Assembly: GCA_015143295.1 (NCBI GenBank)
Contig: CM026552.1
Coordinates: forward strand, 59,576,944-59,640,943
Origin: Tetracentron sinense
Taxonomy: Eukaryota > Streptophyta > Magnoliopsida > Trochodendrales > Trochodendraceae
DNA: 64,000 nucleotides
Direction of reading: 5' to 3'
Part shown: positions 10,801 to 22,800 of the stretch, in pieces
Position numbering within the stretch: the first letter of the stretch is position 1
Layout: each line of letters starts with the position of its first letter
Made by a program: the position numbers and the translations under genes
The notes under the pieces: generated by a model
What the model was told of the DNA's origin: nothing
What the model saw: only the letters and a program-made list of their open reading frames with translations
The model's database searches: none

Positions 10801-13800
10801 TATTATATTACCAAATTATCGTTTCAATCATCAATCATGTTTCATTTCGAGTCCTAAGACTCTATTAATTGGCCACAGCCCACAAATGTTTAGCTTAAAG
10901 TCTCTAAATCATAACCATAATACATTGAGTCATTTAGACTCACACACGCTGTTCCGGCTTTCACCCGAACATCACAAAACCTTGGGTATACCAACCCAAC
11001 TCACCTGGAATCCGATGATTCCATACCGAACTATGAGTCCACCAACTCAAACAAATACACCAACTCTGAGTATACCAACTCAGACCACTTCGTATCCGAA
11101 GCTTACACACACAACATGGGCATTCACCCAATAAGGACATATTTTTCCATTCAATTGACTGGCCACATCTACCGTGTATTCGCCGCCATCGCTCTGGGTA
11201 TCAGTTATGAAGGAACCCCGACCAACCTGCCTACCGTCACCTTCTGGCTAGTCTACGGAGGAACCCCGACATCTATACCAATGCTGACATCTCCTGACGT
11301 TCCACCAAGAAGGGACCACGATAGACACGGTGCCGACATCTTCTAACCCACCCAGAGAGGAACCCCGGACTATACACTATCTGATGTTTAGCCACTTTAA
11401 ACTCCCTAGGACTCCGACATCTCCTGACTACCAGTCACGGAGGAACCACGAGCCATGCAGGACACCGCCACTCCTGACTTAGTCCAAGAGGCACCACGGA
11501 CGACCTAGACAAACAGACCGACATCTCTCGACTATCAGTCACGGAGGAACCCCGGGCCTTACTGGGCACCGTCTCTCCTGACCTAGTCAAAGAGGAACCA
11601 CAGACTATACTTAACCCTGGTTAGATTTTCTAACCACAGGTTAACCCCAGTTAACCCAAGCCTCGCTTGATTAACTGAAATACTTGGGCCTCGCGCCCGT
11701 GAACCAACTCCGGTAACACACCGTCCCGTTAGGGAACGTTTTCAAGCTAATGGATGTCTCCATAGCCTTACAAGACATGCAAAACAATTTTTCGTCACCC
11801 TAGGGTGGCGATACAATTTACTCGGGACCCGATTTGGGCTCCCTGAGGGACCACATAAAATCACAACATCATATAGGGGTCTCCGCCCCTTTTTCATTCA
11901 CGTCAAAAGACATGCATATACATCACATGAAATAATATAACAAAATAAGTGGAAAATGAGAAGAAAAGAGGGGTTTTACTGTTTCACGCGTTTCGAGGCA
12001 ACTAGAGTCAAAACGGACACCGCCAACGCGCTCGGAAGGATGATCAACCCCAAGGTAGAGCGCATGCAACTTTCTCTCTCAACTTTCTCTCTCTACCTTT
12101 TTCTCTTTCTCTCTCTACACGCAAAACGAGACGCCGGAGAGAAAATCAGACGCCGCCAACGCGTCGGGGACGTCGAAAAACCTCAAGGGGACCTCCCTTT
12201 CCCTTTCTCTCTCTTCCTTTCTCTCTCCTCTTTCTCTCTCTTCCTTTCTCTCTCCTCACTTTCTCTCTCTAAAGTGCTGTGTGGCAGCCTTCTGTCTCTG
12301 CAGAAAAATATAAGAGAATGAGGGTTTTAACCCTCCTTATATAATAGTAAGGGGTGGGATCATGTGCAACAGCACATGACCAACAATGTGTGGAGAGTTG
12401 ACCGGTCAACTCATTTGACCGGTTGACTCTTTGACCAATTTTTTGAATTTTTCTGCATTTATGGTATTCAAAACCTTACTACATAGAGTCCGATTTTGAC
12501 GAAAATTTAGGTGACCGAACTTGGGACAGTCCGACACCTACTGTAAAAATTCTGGGGAAAAATACTGAGTTTTGACAGCTGCACTTTAGTCCGGAAGAAA
12601 ATTGCAAAACCCACTAATTTTCTGATTTCGGACACAAAACACGCTGTCGCTTCTTCGTTTGAGATAACTAACTGCCGAGACGACAGACATTAGTCCTCAC
12701 GGCCGACTGACACACATTAGTGCCAACCGCACGGATTTCTATTAGGATCTCTAACAAATATTGGGTCCCACTTAATTTCTGGAAGTATGAAAAATTCCCG
12801 TTTTTCTCAATTTTATCACACATAATGGCCCCGCGGTCCCGTGAAATGGTACATGACGGAACCGATACGGTAGGGGTGTGTCCCGGCAGTCGACCGGCAC
12901 ACGGTGTGTGATTTTCACCAAAAGATACTGAAATTTCCTCGGTGCACTTCAATCCCGAGCAAAGTTCACTTTTTATTAATTTAATAAATAATTAACTAAT
13001 TAACCTCCATTAAGGACCTATAAACACAAAATTTTATTATATTAAAATTCCGGGTCGTTACAATCTCCCCTCCTTACAAAAATTTCGTCCTCGAAATTTA
13101 TATATACACTAGTCATCAAATAACTGAGGATGATTGCTTCTAATGACATCTTCAAGTTCCCATGTGGCTTCCTCTATGCTATGGTGTTCCCATAAAACTT
13201 TAACTAGCTTAATCGTTTTGTTTCGTAACACCTGTTCCTTGCGAAACAAAATTATCACTGGCTTTTCTTCAAAAGTTAAGTCCTCTCTAACTTGAATTGG
13301 TTCATATCGTATCACGTGCGAGGGATCATGTACATATTTTCTCAACATGGATATGTGGAATACATTGTGAACCCTTGCCAGCTCTGGTGGTAACGCCAAA
13401 CGGTAGGCTACACCTCCTATTTTAGCCAAAATCTCAAAAGGTCCAATGAATCGCGGACTTAACTTTCCCCGCTTTCCGAATCGTACAATACCTTTTGATG
13501 GAGAGATTTTCAAGAAGACATGGTCGCCGACTTGAAACTCTAAGTCCCGACGCTTTCCATCTGCATAGCTTTTCTGTCGACTTTGTGCAGATAATAACCT
13601 CGATCGAATCAACTCGATCTTCTTTGTTGTTTCTTGCACCAACTCAGGTCCCAGTAGTTTACGCTCCCCTACTTCAGTCCAACATACTGGTGACCGACAA
13701 CTCCTGCCATACAAGGCCTCGTAAGGAGCCATTTGAATACTTGCTTGATAACTGTTATTATATGCAAACTCGATCAATGGCAAGTGATCATCCCAGTTTC

Positions 13801-16800
13801 CTTGAAAGTCCAGACTGCAAGTGCGCATCATATCTTCTAGAGTTTGTATTGTGCGCTCAGACTGTCCATCGGTTTGCGGATGATAAGCTGTACTCATGTT
13901 TAGCTGCGTACCTAAAGCTTCTTGCAAGCTCCTCCAGAATCGGGAAGTAAATCGCGGATCGCGATCTGACACAATAGATACCGGCACACCATGCAGCTTC
14001 ACAATCTCCTTGATGTACAACTTTGATAAATTTTCCAGGGTTATGGTATCCTTTATAGCAAGAAAGTGAGCCGACTTCGTCAATCGATCAACTATCACCC
14101 AAACGGCATCATGACCACTCCTTGTTTTTGGTAACCCCACCACAAAATCCATCGTAATGTGCTCCCATTTCCACTCGGGAATAGGCAATGAATTTAACAA
14201 TCCAGGTGGTTTCTGATGTTCTGCCTTGACTTGCTGACAAACAAGGCATCGAGATACATACTCTGCAATTTCTCTCTTCATGCCGTTCCACCAGTAGTTA
14301 TTCTTCATATCCTGATACATCTTTGTACTTCCGGGATGCACCGCAAAACGAGATCGATGTGCCTCATTGAGCAGTTCATTCTTCAACTCAGGATTTCTAG
14401 GCACACAGATTCGACCTTTGAACCGAAGTATTCCATCTTCAGATTCTTCAAAATCACCCATTTTTCCTTGAAGAATCTTATCTCTGATAACTTTGATCTC
14501 CTGATCTTCCAACTGTGCTTCTTGAATCTTTTGTAATAACACTGGCTTGGCCTGAATACTAGCCAACTTGGCACTATTACCCTGGACTCCTAGACTCAGA
14601 TTCCAACTCTTGAATTCTTCGATCATCTTCCATCGCTCGGCCCTCATATATGCTACAGATCCAACTGTCTTTCTACTCAGGGCATCAGCAACCACGTTAC
14701 CCTTACCAGGATGATACTGGATTACATAATCATAATCCTTCAAGAATTCCATCCATCTACGCTGTCGCATATTGAGTTCCTTTTGGGAGAATAGATACTT
14801 TAAACTCTTGTGATCACTATAGATCACCAACTTCTCTCCATAAAGATAATGTCTCCAAATTTTTAGTGCGAATACTACCGCAGCTAACTCCAAGTCATGT
14901 GTGGGATAATTCCGTTCGTGAATCTTGAGTTGTCTCGAACCATAAGCAATGACCTTTTTGTTTTGCATTAAGACACAACCGAGTCCCTTACTGGAAGCAT
15001 CGCAATACACCTCAAATCCTCCCGATCCTGAGGGAGTTGTCAATACTGGAGCGGTTGTTAATCTCTTCTTTAATTCTTGAAAGCTTCGCTCCCGAGATGC
15101 CGTCCATTCGAACTTCACATCTTTCTTAGTCAATTCCGTTAATGAAGCTGCTATCTTCGAGAAACCTTCTACAAATCTGCGGTAGTACCCAGCCAATCCC
15201 AGAAAACTTCGAACTTCAGTAACAGTGGATGGCCTTGCCCAATCGGTTACTGCCTGAATCTTGGAAGGATCAACAGATATTCCATTTCTTGACACAATAT
15301 GTCCAAGAAAGGCTACTTCTTCCATCCAAAACTCGCACTTGGAGAACTTAGCATACAGCTGATTATCTCTTAATGTCTGTAGCGTAATCCTCAAGTGCTC
15401 AGCGTGCTTCTCATGACTAGGTGAGTACACCAAGATATCATCAATAAATACCACAATAAATTGATCCAAGTACGGCCTGAAAAGACGATTCATCAACTCC
15501 ATAAAGGCCGCAGGTGCATTTGTCAGTCCAAAAGGCATCACCAAGAACTCGTAGTGACCATACCGAGTTCGGAATGCTGTCTTTTGAATATCTTCTTCTT
15601 TGACCCTCAATTGGTGATAGCCGGACCGTAAATCAATCTTGGAAAACACTTGGGCGCCTTGCAACTGATCAAATAGATCATTGATCCTGGGGAGAGGATA
15701 CTTATTTTTGATCGTCGCTTGATTCAGCAAACGATAATCTATACACAGACGCAGACTCCCGTCTTTCTTTCGGACAAATAACACCGGTGCTCCCCATGGT
15801 GAAACACTAGGACGGATCAAGCCCTTATCTAATAGGTCTTGCAATTGAATCTTCAGTTCTTGCAACTCAGCCGGAGCCATCCGATACGGTGTTTTAGATA
15901 TCGAGTCTACACCCGGAGTAACATCGATTGTAAAATCGATCTCTCTAGTAGGAGGGAGTCCTGGTAATTCATCAGGAAACACATCTCGAAACTCTCTGAC
16001 CACCGGGGTATTCCCTAAAGTGTCATCTTCATCTTTATCGACCACCACTGCAGCTAAATACCCAGTACACCCCTTGTCTAGAAGGTGACATGCTTTAATT
16101 GCGGATATTAGCTTGGGTGCTTGACCTCGGATAATCCCCTGCATTTCGAACTCTGGGATGTCCGGAATTCGAAATATCACTTTCTTGGCATTACAATCTA
16201 CCACTGCATGGTAATTAGCCAACCAATCCATCCCTAGGATAACATCATAATCCTTCATGTCTAACACGATCAGATCTACTAACATCCGTACACTATTGAC
16301 AAGTATGGGACACCTATCGTAGACTGTTTTTGTGCACAGAACTTTCCCTGATGGTGTAGATACAGACATCATGCTTTTGAGTGTATCAGGCTTGTAACTT
16401 ATGTGTTTAGCAAAACGAGTAGAGACAAACGAATGTGTAGCACCAGTGTCAATCAAAGCATAAGCAGGTACTTGAAATACTAAAAGTTTACCTTCGATGA
16501 CACCTTCGGTCTGCTGTGCCTCTTCCTGGGTAATTGCAAACACTCTTCCTTTTCCGCCTTCCAACGCTAGTGGTTGAGCCTTAGGGCAATCCTTCTTGAA
16601 GTGTCCAGGCTTTCCGCACTGGAAGCAAACCTTCACTCTACAGTCCTTGGTCAAATGACCCTGACCACATTTCTCGCACTTAAGCCCCAATCTTCCCGTA
16701 GACCCTTGGTTTTTCATGTCCTCGAATTTTCTTTTCCCAGTAAACTGCCGGTTATTCTCCTTTATCCAGGGCTTCCCAACTGTCCCTTTGCCTTTGCCAG

Positions 16801-19800
16801 CACTAGACTGTGCCAATTCTTCATGCACTCGCTCTACTCTGAGTGCTCTATCTAATATCTCTGAGAAGGAGGTAAATCGTTGAGCTGCCAATTTCCCTCT
16901 GATAGCCGGCTTCAATCCTTCTTCAAATTTCTCAACCCTCCACTGCTCATCCTCGACAAATCTCGCAGCGAACCTCGAGAGTTGATTAAACTTTTGTTCA
17001 TACTCGCTAACCGACATATTTCCTTGGGTCAGCTGAAGAAACTCCATCTCTTTCCTCTTTTTCATCGACGCTGAAAAATAGCGCTCATAAAACAATTCAG
17101 TAAATCTTGCCCAAGTCACAGGCCTCTGATGCGGTGGAACTGTCCTTTCCACTGTGGTCCACCAATGTTCCGCTTCTCCTTCAAGTAGAAAGATAGCGAA
17201 CTCGGGCTTATCATTTTCTGGCAAGGACATAGCCCTAAAAACTTTTTCCAGACTTCTGATCCAGTTCTCTGCCTTCAGCGGATCAGTCGTGCCCGAAAAG
17301 GCTGACGGTCCAAGCCTTTTAAACTTTTCCAATCGAGTCACATTCCCATGCTCTGGCATGGTAGCGATGGGGGTACGACTACTATTCCCATTTCCATTCA
17401 TATTCTGGGCCTGTTGTTGCTGAATTAGGTTGGCTAGGGCCGTAATAGCCTCGAATGCCCCAGCCAAGGTATTCTCGGGTGCTCGTCGAGGTGGCATGAT
17501 TCACCTATAATTATAAAGTAACGAACTTTTAATAATAAAATGAAACTGAAATGCACTGAGAATTCGATATCCAAAAAGAGACATTTCATTCATTTCATCT
17601 TTAATATATACAAAGCAACACTGTACAGTATATAGTACACCAGCGTATACAAAACATCATGTAGCTGTACACATACAAAAAGTGATCTAATGATGGAAAG
17701 ATCGAGTAGGGCATCTATTATATTACAAAACCATACAGATGCGCTACAGTCTCCCCTCCTAACTCCCTACTCCTGCATCTAAACCTCAGTCGAGGTAGAC
17801 GGACTACTCGCCTCCACCGACTTCTTCTTATTCTGCTTACGGTTGTTCAAAATCGCACGATACTCTCGTGCCGTAAGCCTCTTAGATGATAGAGGTGGAG
17901 GTATCCAACCAGTCCCATCCGGACTAGGCCTAATATCTGCCAGTGCTCGCTTGACCTGCCTTAAAATCTCACGACGTACCCGAGCCGGTACTGCAAGCTC
18001 CATCGGAGACGGGGGAGGCATCCAGGCAGTTCCGTCCGGATTTATCCGGACAGCCTTCGGCTTAATGGCCGCCTTGATTCGCTGAGTCATCCCAAGCCAC
18101 TGTGGATAACGGCGACTCAATATGGCTGCCATCTGCTCATAATGCTGCCAATCCTCCTTAGTGGGGACTTTGTGCATTAACGGCATCCCTGCACATACAC
18201 ACAATTTCCAAATCACTATCTGATTTCGAAATAGGTGATGTACAGTAATACATCTAACCACACAACTAAAAATCATGTACTACGGTATGTCATGAACAAG
18301 TATGGTTTGTTATGATGGTTATTGCTCTTAGGCTCTGATACCAATTGTGACGCCCCGAACCCGTGCCTAGGGAATCAAGTTCCGAGACGCGTGTCCGTTC
18401 GTCAAATCATGCAAGCGGAAGACTTTACCCGCAAAAATGCGGGAAATTTAAACATTTATCAAATGCTCCCAAAAAGCAAATAATACCTGTCATCACAATA
18501 GCCATCATACAAACCATATACCTGTATTATTTACATCAAGTTTGTTTTACAAAAGTAGGCGTCTTTATCACGCCAGGTACAACTTGTACAAGCTTCCAAA
18601 ATGTCCAATTGGACTTTCCACTTACTGGTCAGCAGCTCCGAGATCTGCTGACACAAAAAGTCAGTGAGCTATGAAGCTCAATAAAACCACAATCCTTCTA
18701 AACTATTTTCCACATAATAACACACATCAATAATGATATAATAAGCAGTTCAATTTGCATGTTACAGTAAAATAGAACAATATATAATAAATTGTGACCC
18801 AAGGTCACTTAGGGTTACGTCACCCTAACAGAGGTTCCCGACCTCACATTACTTTCCAATTATGAGGTTCAGTTATGAATGTATTATATTACCAAATTAT
18901 CGTTTCAATCATCAATCATGTTTCATTTCGAGTCCTAAGACTCTATTAATTGGCCACAGCCCACAAATGTTTAGCTTAAAGTCTCTAAATCATAACCATA
19001 ATACATTGAGTCATTTAGACTCACACACGCTGTTCCGGCTTTCACCCGAACATCACAAAACCTTGGGTATACCAACCCAACTCACCTGGAATCCGATGAT
19101 TCCATACCGAACTATGAGTCCACCAACTCAAACAAATACACCAACTCTGAGTATACCAACTCAGACCACTTCGTATCCGAAGCTTACACACACAACATGG
19201 GCATTCACCCAATAAGGACATATTTTTCCATTCAATTGACTGGCCACATCTACCGTGTATTCGCCGCCATCGCTCTGGGTATCAGTTATGAAGGAACCCC
19301 GACCAACCTGCCTACCGTCACCTTCTGGCTAGTCTACGGAGGAACCCCGACATCTATACCAATGCTGACATCTCCTGACGTTCCACCAAGAAGGGACCAC
19401 GATAGACACGGTGCCGACATCTTCTAACCCACCCAGAGAGGAACCCCGGACTATACACTATCTGATGTTTAGCCACTTTAAACTCCCTAGGACTCCGACA
19501 TCTCCTGACTACCAGTCACGGAGGAACCACGAGCCATGCAGGACACCGCCACTCCTGACTTAGTCCAAGAGGCACCACGGACGACCTAGACAAACAGACC
19601 GACATCTCTCGACTATCAGTCACGGAGGAACCCCGGGCCTTACTGGGCACCGTCTCTCCTGACCTAGTCAAAGAGGAACCACAGACTATACTTAACCCTG
19701 GTTAGATTTTCTAACCACAGGTTAACCCCAGTTAACCCAAGCCTCGCTTGATTAACTGAAATACTTGGGCCTCGCGCCCGTGAACCAACTCCGGTAACAC

Positions 19801-22800
19801 ACCGTCCCGTTAGGGAACGTTTTCAAGCTAATGGATGTCTCCATAGCCTTACAAGACATGCAAAACAATTTTTCGTCACCCTAGGGTGGCGATACAATTT
19901 ACTCGGGACCCGATTTGGGCTCCCTGAGGGACCACATAAAATCACAACATCATATAGGGGTCTCCGCCCCTTTTTCATTCACGTCAAAAGACATGCATAT
20001 ACATCACATGAAATAATATAACAAAATAAGTGGAAAATGAGAAGAAAAGAGAGGGGTTTTACTGTTTCACGCGTTTCGAGGCAACTAGAGTCAAAACGGA
20101 CACCGCCAACGCGCTCGGAAGGATGATCAACCCCAAGGTAGAGCGCATGCAACTTTCTCTCTCAACTTTCTCTCTCTACCTTTTTCTCTTTCTCTCTCTA
20201 CACGCAAAACGAGACGCCGGAGAGAAAATCAGACGCCGCCAACGCGTCGGGGACGTCGAAAAACCTCAAGGGGACCTCCCTTTCCCTTTCTCTCTCTTCC
20301 TTTCTCTCTCCTCTTTCTCTCTCTTCCTTTCTCTCTCCTCACTTTCTCTCTCTAAAGTGCTGTGTGGCAGCCTTCTGTCTCTGCAGAAAAATATAAGAGA
20401 ATGAGGGTTTTAACCCTCCTTATATAATAGTAAGGGGTGGGATCATGTGCAACAGCACATGACCAACAATGTGTGGAGAGTTGACCGGTCAACTCATTTG
20501 ACCGGTTGACTCTTTGACCAATTTTTTGAATTTTTCTGCATTTATGGTATTCAAAACCTTACTACATAGAGTCCGATTTTGACGAAAATTTAGGTGACCG
20601 AACTTGGGACAGTCCGACACCTACTGTAAAAATTCTGGGGAAAAATACTGAGTTTTGACAGCTGCACTTTAGTCCGGAAGAAAATTGCAAAACCCACTAA
20701 TTTTCTGATTTCGGACACAAAACACGCTGTCGCTTCTTCGTTTGAGATAACTAACTGCCGAGACGACAGACATTAGTCCTCACGGCCGACTGACACACAT
20801 TAGTGCCAACCGCACGGATTTCTATTAGGATCTCTAACAAATATTGGGTCCCACTTAATTTCTGGAAGTATGAAAAATTCCCGTTTTTCTCAATTTTATC
20901 ACACATAATGGCCCCGCGGTCCCGTGAAATGGTACATGACGGAACCGATACGGTAGGGGTGTGTCCCGGCAGTCGACCGGCACACGGTGTGTGATTTTCA
21001 CCAAAAGATACTGAAATTTCCTCGGTGCACTTCAATCCCGAGCAAAGTTCACTTTTTATTAATTTAACAAATAATTAACTAATTAACCTCCATTAAGGAC
21101 CCATAAACACAAAATTTTATTATATTAAAATTCCGGGTCGTTACACACACACCATCACAACCCAAAAATACAAGTCTGGGCACTGGCGATCGGTCGCCTA
21201 GTACACAGTGAGCCTAAATTCGGGGTTTTGACACCCGAGACCGCGGGCTACACCCCTCTACTCATTCCACGCATATCCAACTCTTCCACACATCACATAG
21301 GGGTCTCTGACCCTTTTTTCATTCACGCCAAACCACACACATACATTCCACATACTAAAAATAGTGAAATAAAAGGAAAAAGAGGAGAGGGAAGGAGTTT
21401 TACCCATTTTACGCATACAACGGGTCCAGACCCTTTTATATCCACGCCATAAAGCAAGAACATCATCCACAACAAGAAAAACATATTTAAAGGGAAAATA
21501 GGAAAGAAGGGAAATGTATTTAACCTTTTTCACGCACTTCGAGACTCAAGGGGAAGAAAAGAATGCCGCCAATGCGCACAGAATAACAATCAATCCCTAG
21601 GTAGAGCGTCTCTCACTCTAACTCACACTTTCTCTCTCTAACTTTTTCCCTCTCTCTACACGACAACCGAGGCACCGAGGAAGAAATCAACGCATTGGGA
21701 GCGTCGAACACTGCCAAGATGGACCTCCCTTTTCTTTTTCTCTCTTCTTTCTCTCCTCTCTCTCTCTCTCTCTAGACTTTCTTTCTCTAGAAAGTGGGGT
21801 GTTTGGCTGGCCAAACACCACAATGAGCAAAAATGGCCGAATGAGGGGGGCTGGCCTCTTATTTATAGGCAAAGGTCATGTGCCTTGCACATGACCACCC
21901 TGATGTGACCCGTTGACCGAGTCAACGGTTTGACTATTTTTCCGCTTTTTTTTGCTTATACGGCCTCCGTAGTCCTACCATATGACCTCCGATTTTGACG
22001 AAACTTTAGGTGACCGAACTTGGGGCAGTCCGACACCTATTGTAAAAATTTCGGGGAAAACTACCGAGTTTTGACAGTAAAAAGCAATTCTGGAAGAAAA
22101 CTGTAAAACCTACTAATTTCTTGGTTTTGGACACAAAACATGTTGCCGTTTCTTTATATGAGATGATGAACTGCCGAAATGACAGACAGTCATCCACAGG
22201 GTCTACCGACACGTAGTGGTATGAGTTTCGCAGATTTATATTTCGACAGGCTGAAAATATGGAAGATCGACAAAATGTCCGATTCTACGAATTTCCTGGG
22301 GTTTTGGACATGATCGCATTGCGGTAACGCGAATCGATGCGTGAAGGAACCGGCATGATGGATTATTGTTTCGATAGCCGACCAGCACACTAGATGCGAT
22401 TTTCGAGCAAAGACACTAAAGTTTTATCGGTATACTACAGTCCCGAACAAAGCCCACTTTCTACCAATTTAACGCTTAATTAATTAATCTCCGTTAAGGG
22501 CCTATAATCCCATAATTTTATTATATTAAAATTATGGGTCGTTACAATCTCCTTCTTTATTAGCAGCCTAAATACTTGCTTATTCAAATAAACTACTAAA
22601 GATAAAAAATACGGTGATTTGCATAGCTGTCCCACACAATTTAAGTAGGAGGTGGTGATCCGGTGGATTGGCGGAGCATGTAAGTCCATGGGGACGTATC
22701 AGCATAGTCTTATCCTGCACATACTAGTTTGCTTACAAGTCTTTGACATTCACAAACATGGAAATAAAAATTGTGGATCTCGGTCCTACATATACTAGTT

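Larger units (their letters stand above)
10265..13062 (-). repeat. 3' LTR of the young Tekay element
   Basis: 2798 bp; on its own strand it runs TGTAACGACCCGG...GGGGCGTCACA. It contains a TATA-like TATATAAG (reverse of 12336-12343) and a GA/CT-rich stretch at 12060-12280 that would lie just downstream in the transcript. Confidence 0.95.
10265..21145 (-). mobile_element. Whole-looking young Tekay/Del chromovirus
   Basis: 10,881 bp with LTRs 10265-13062 and 18346-21145 and target duplication CACAC (10260-10264, 21146-21150). Minus orientation: tRNA-iMet primer site at 18332-18343, one uninterrupted gag-pol frame at 13109-17497, polypurine tract at 13063-13075. The two LTRs differ, by my reading, at two bases plus one 2-bp length change over 2.8 kb, which suggests insertion a few tens of thousands of years ago at 1.3e-8 per site per year. 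Long LTRs, the MPPRR gag start and the C-terminal tail with EEATWE point to the Tekay/Del lineage. It appears whole. Confidence 0.93.
8194..22546 (-). mobile_element. Tekay-type solo LTR, split by a younger element
   Basis: It opens TGTGACGCCTTGAACCCG at 8194 and closes in ATTATGGGTCGTTACA at 22546, flanked by ATCTC at 8189-8193 and 22547-22551. Removing the insertion leaves 2071+1396 = 3467 bp of LTR and no internal coding region, so it is a solo LTR, probably formed by recombination between two LTRs. A minus-oriented TATTTATA near 21859 marks its promoter. It resembles the LTRs of the young Tekay element throughout but is clearly diverged. Confidence 0.88.
5630..22701 (-). mobile_element. 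Reina-like Ty3/gypsy element, broken, host of two nested insertions
   Basis: LTRs are 5630-6000 (371 bp) and 7973-8193 plus 22552-22701 (221+150 = 371 bp once the insertion and its duplicated ATCTC are removed). Flanks GCATA at 5625-5629 and 22702-22706 are the target duplication. The primer site and polypurine tract place it on the minus strand. Short LTRs, a tRNA-iMet-like primer site and the gag type suggest Reina-like chromovirus. The interior is only about 2 kb and shows gag, protease and an integrase tail, with no recognisable reverse transcriptase, RNase H or integrase core, so it is internally deleted and broken in several places. I counted about 12 differences between LTRs (3.2%), roughly 1.3 million years at 1.3e-8 per site per year, or up to about 2.4 at slower plant rates. 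Confidence 0.88.

Noticed and set aside
10282-12321. Several frames of 76-121 aa, repeated identically at 18363-20404
   Set aside because: They are duplicate LTR sequence of the young Tekay element without any protein signature.
13495-17423. Plus-strand frames of 60-150 aa opposite gag-pol
   Set aside because: They are shadows of the minus-strand polyprotein.
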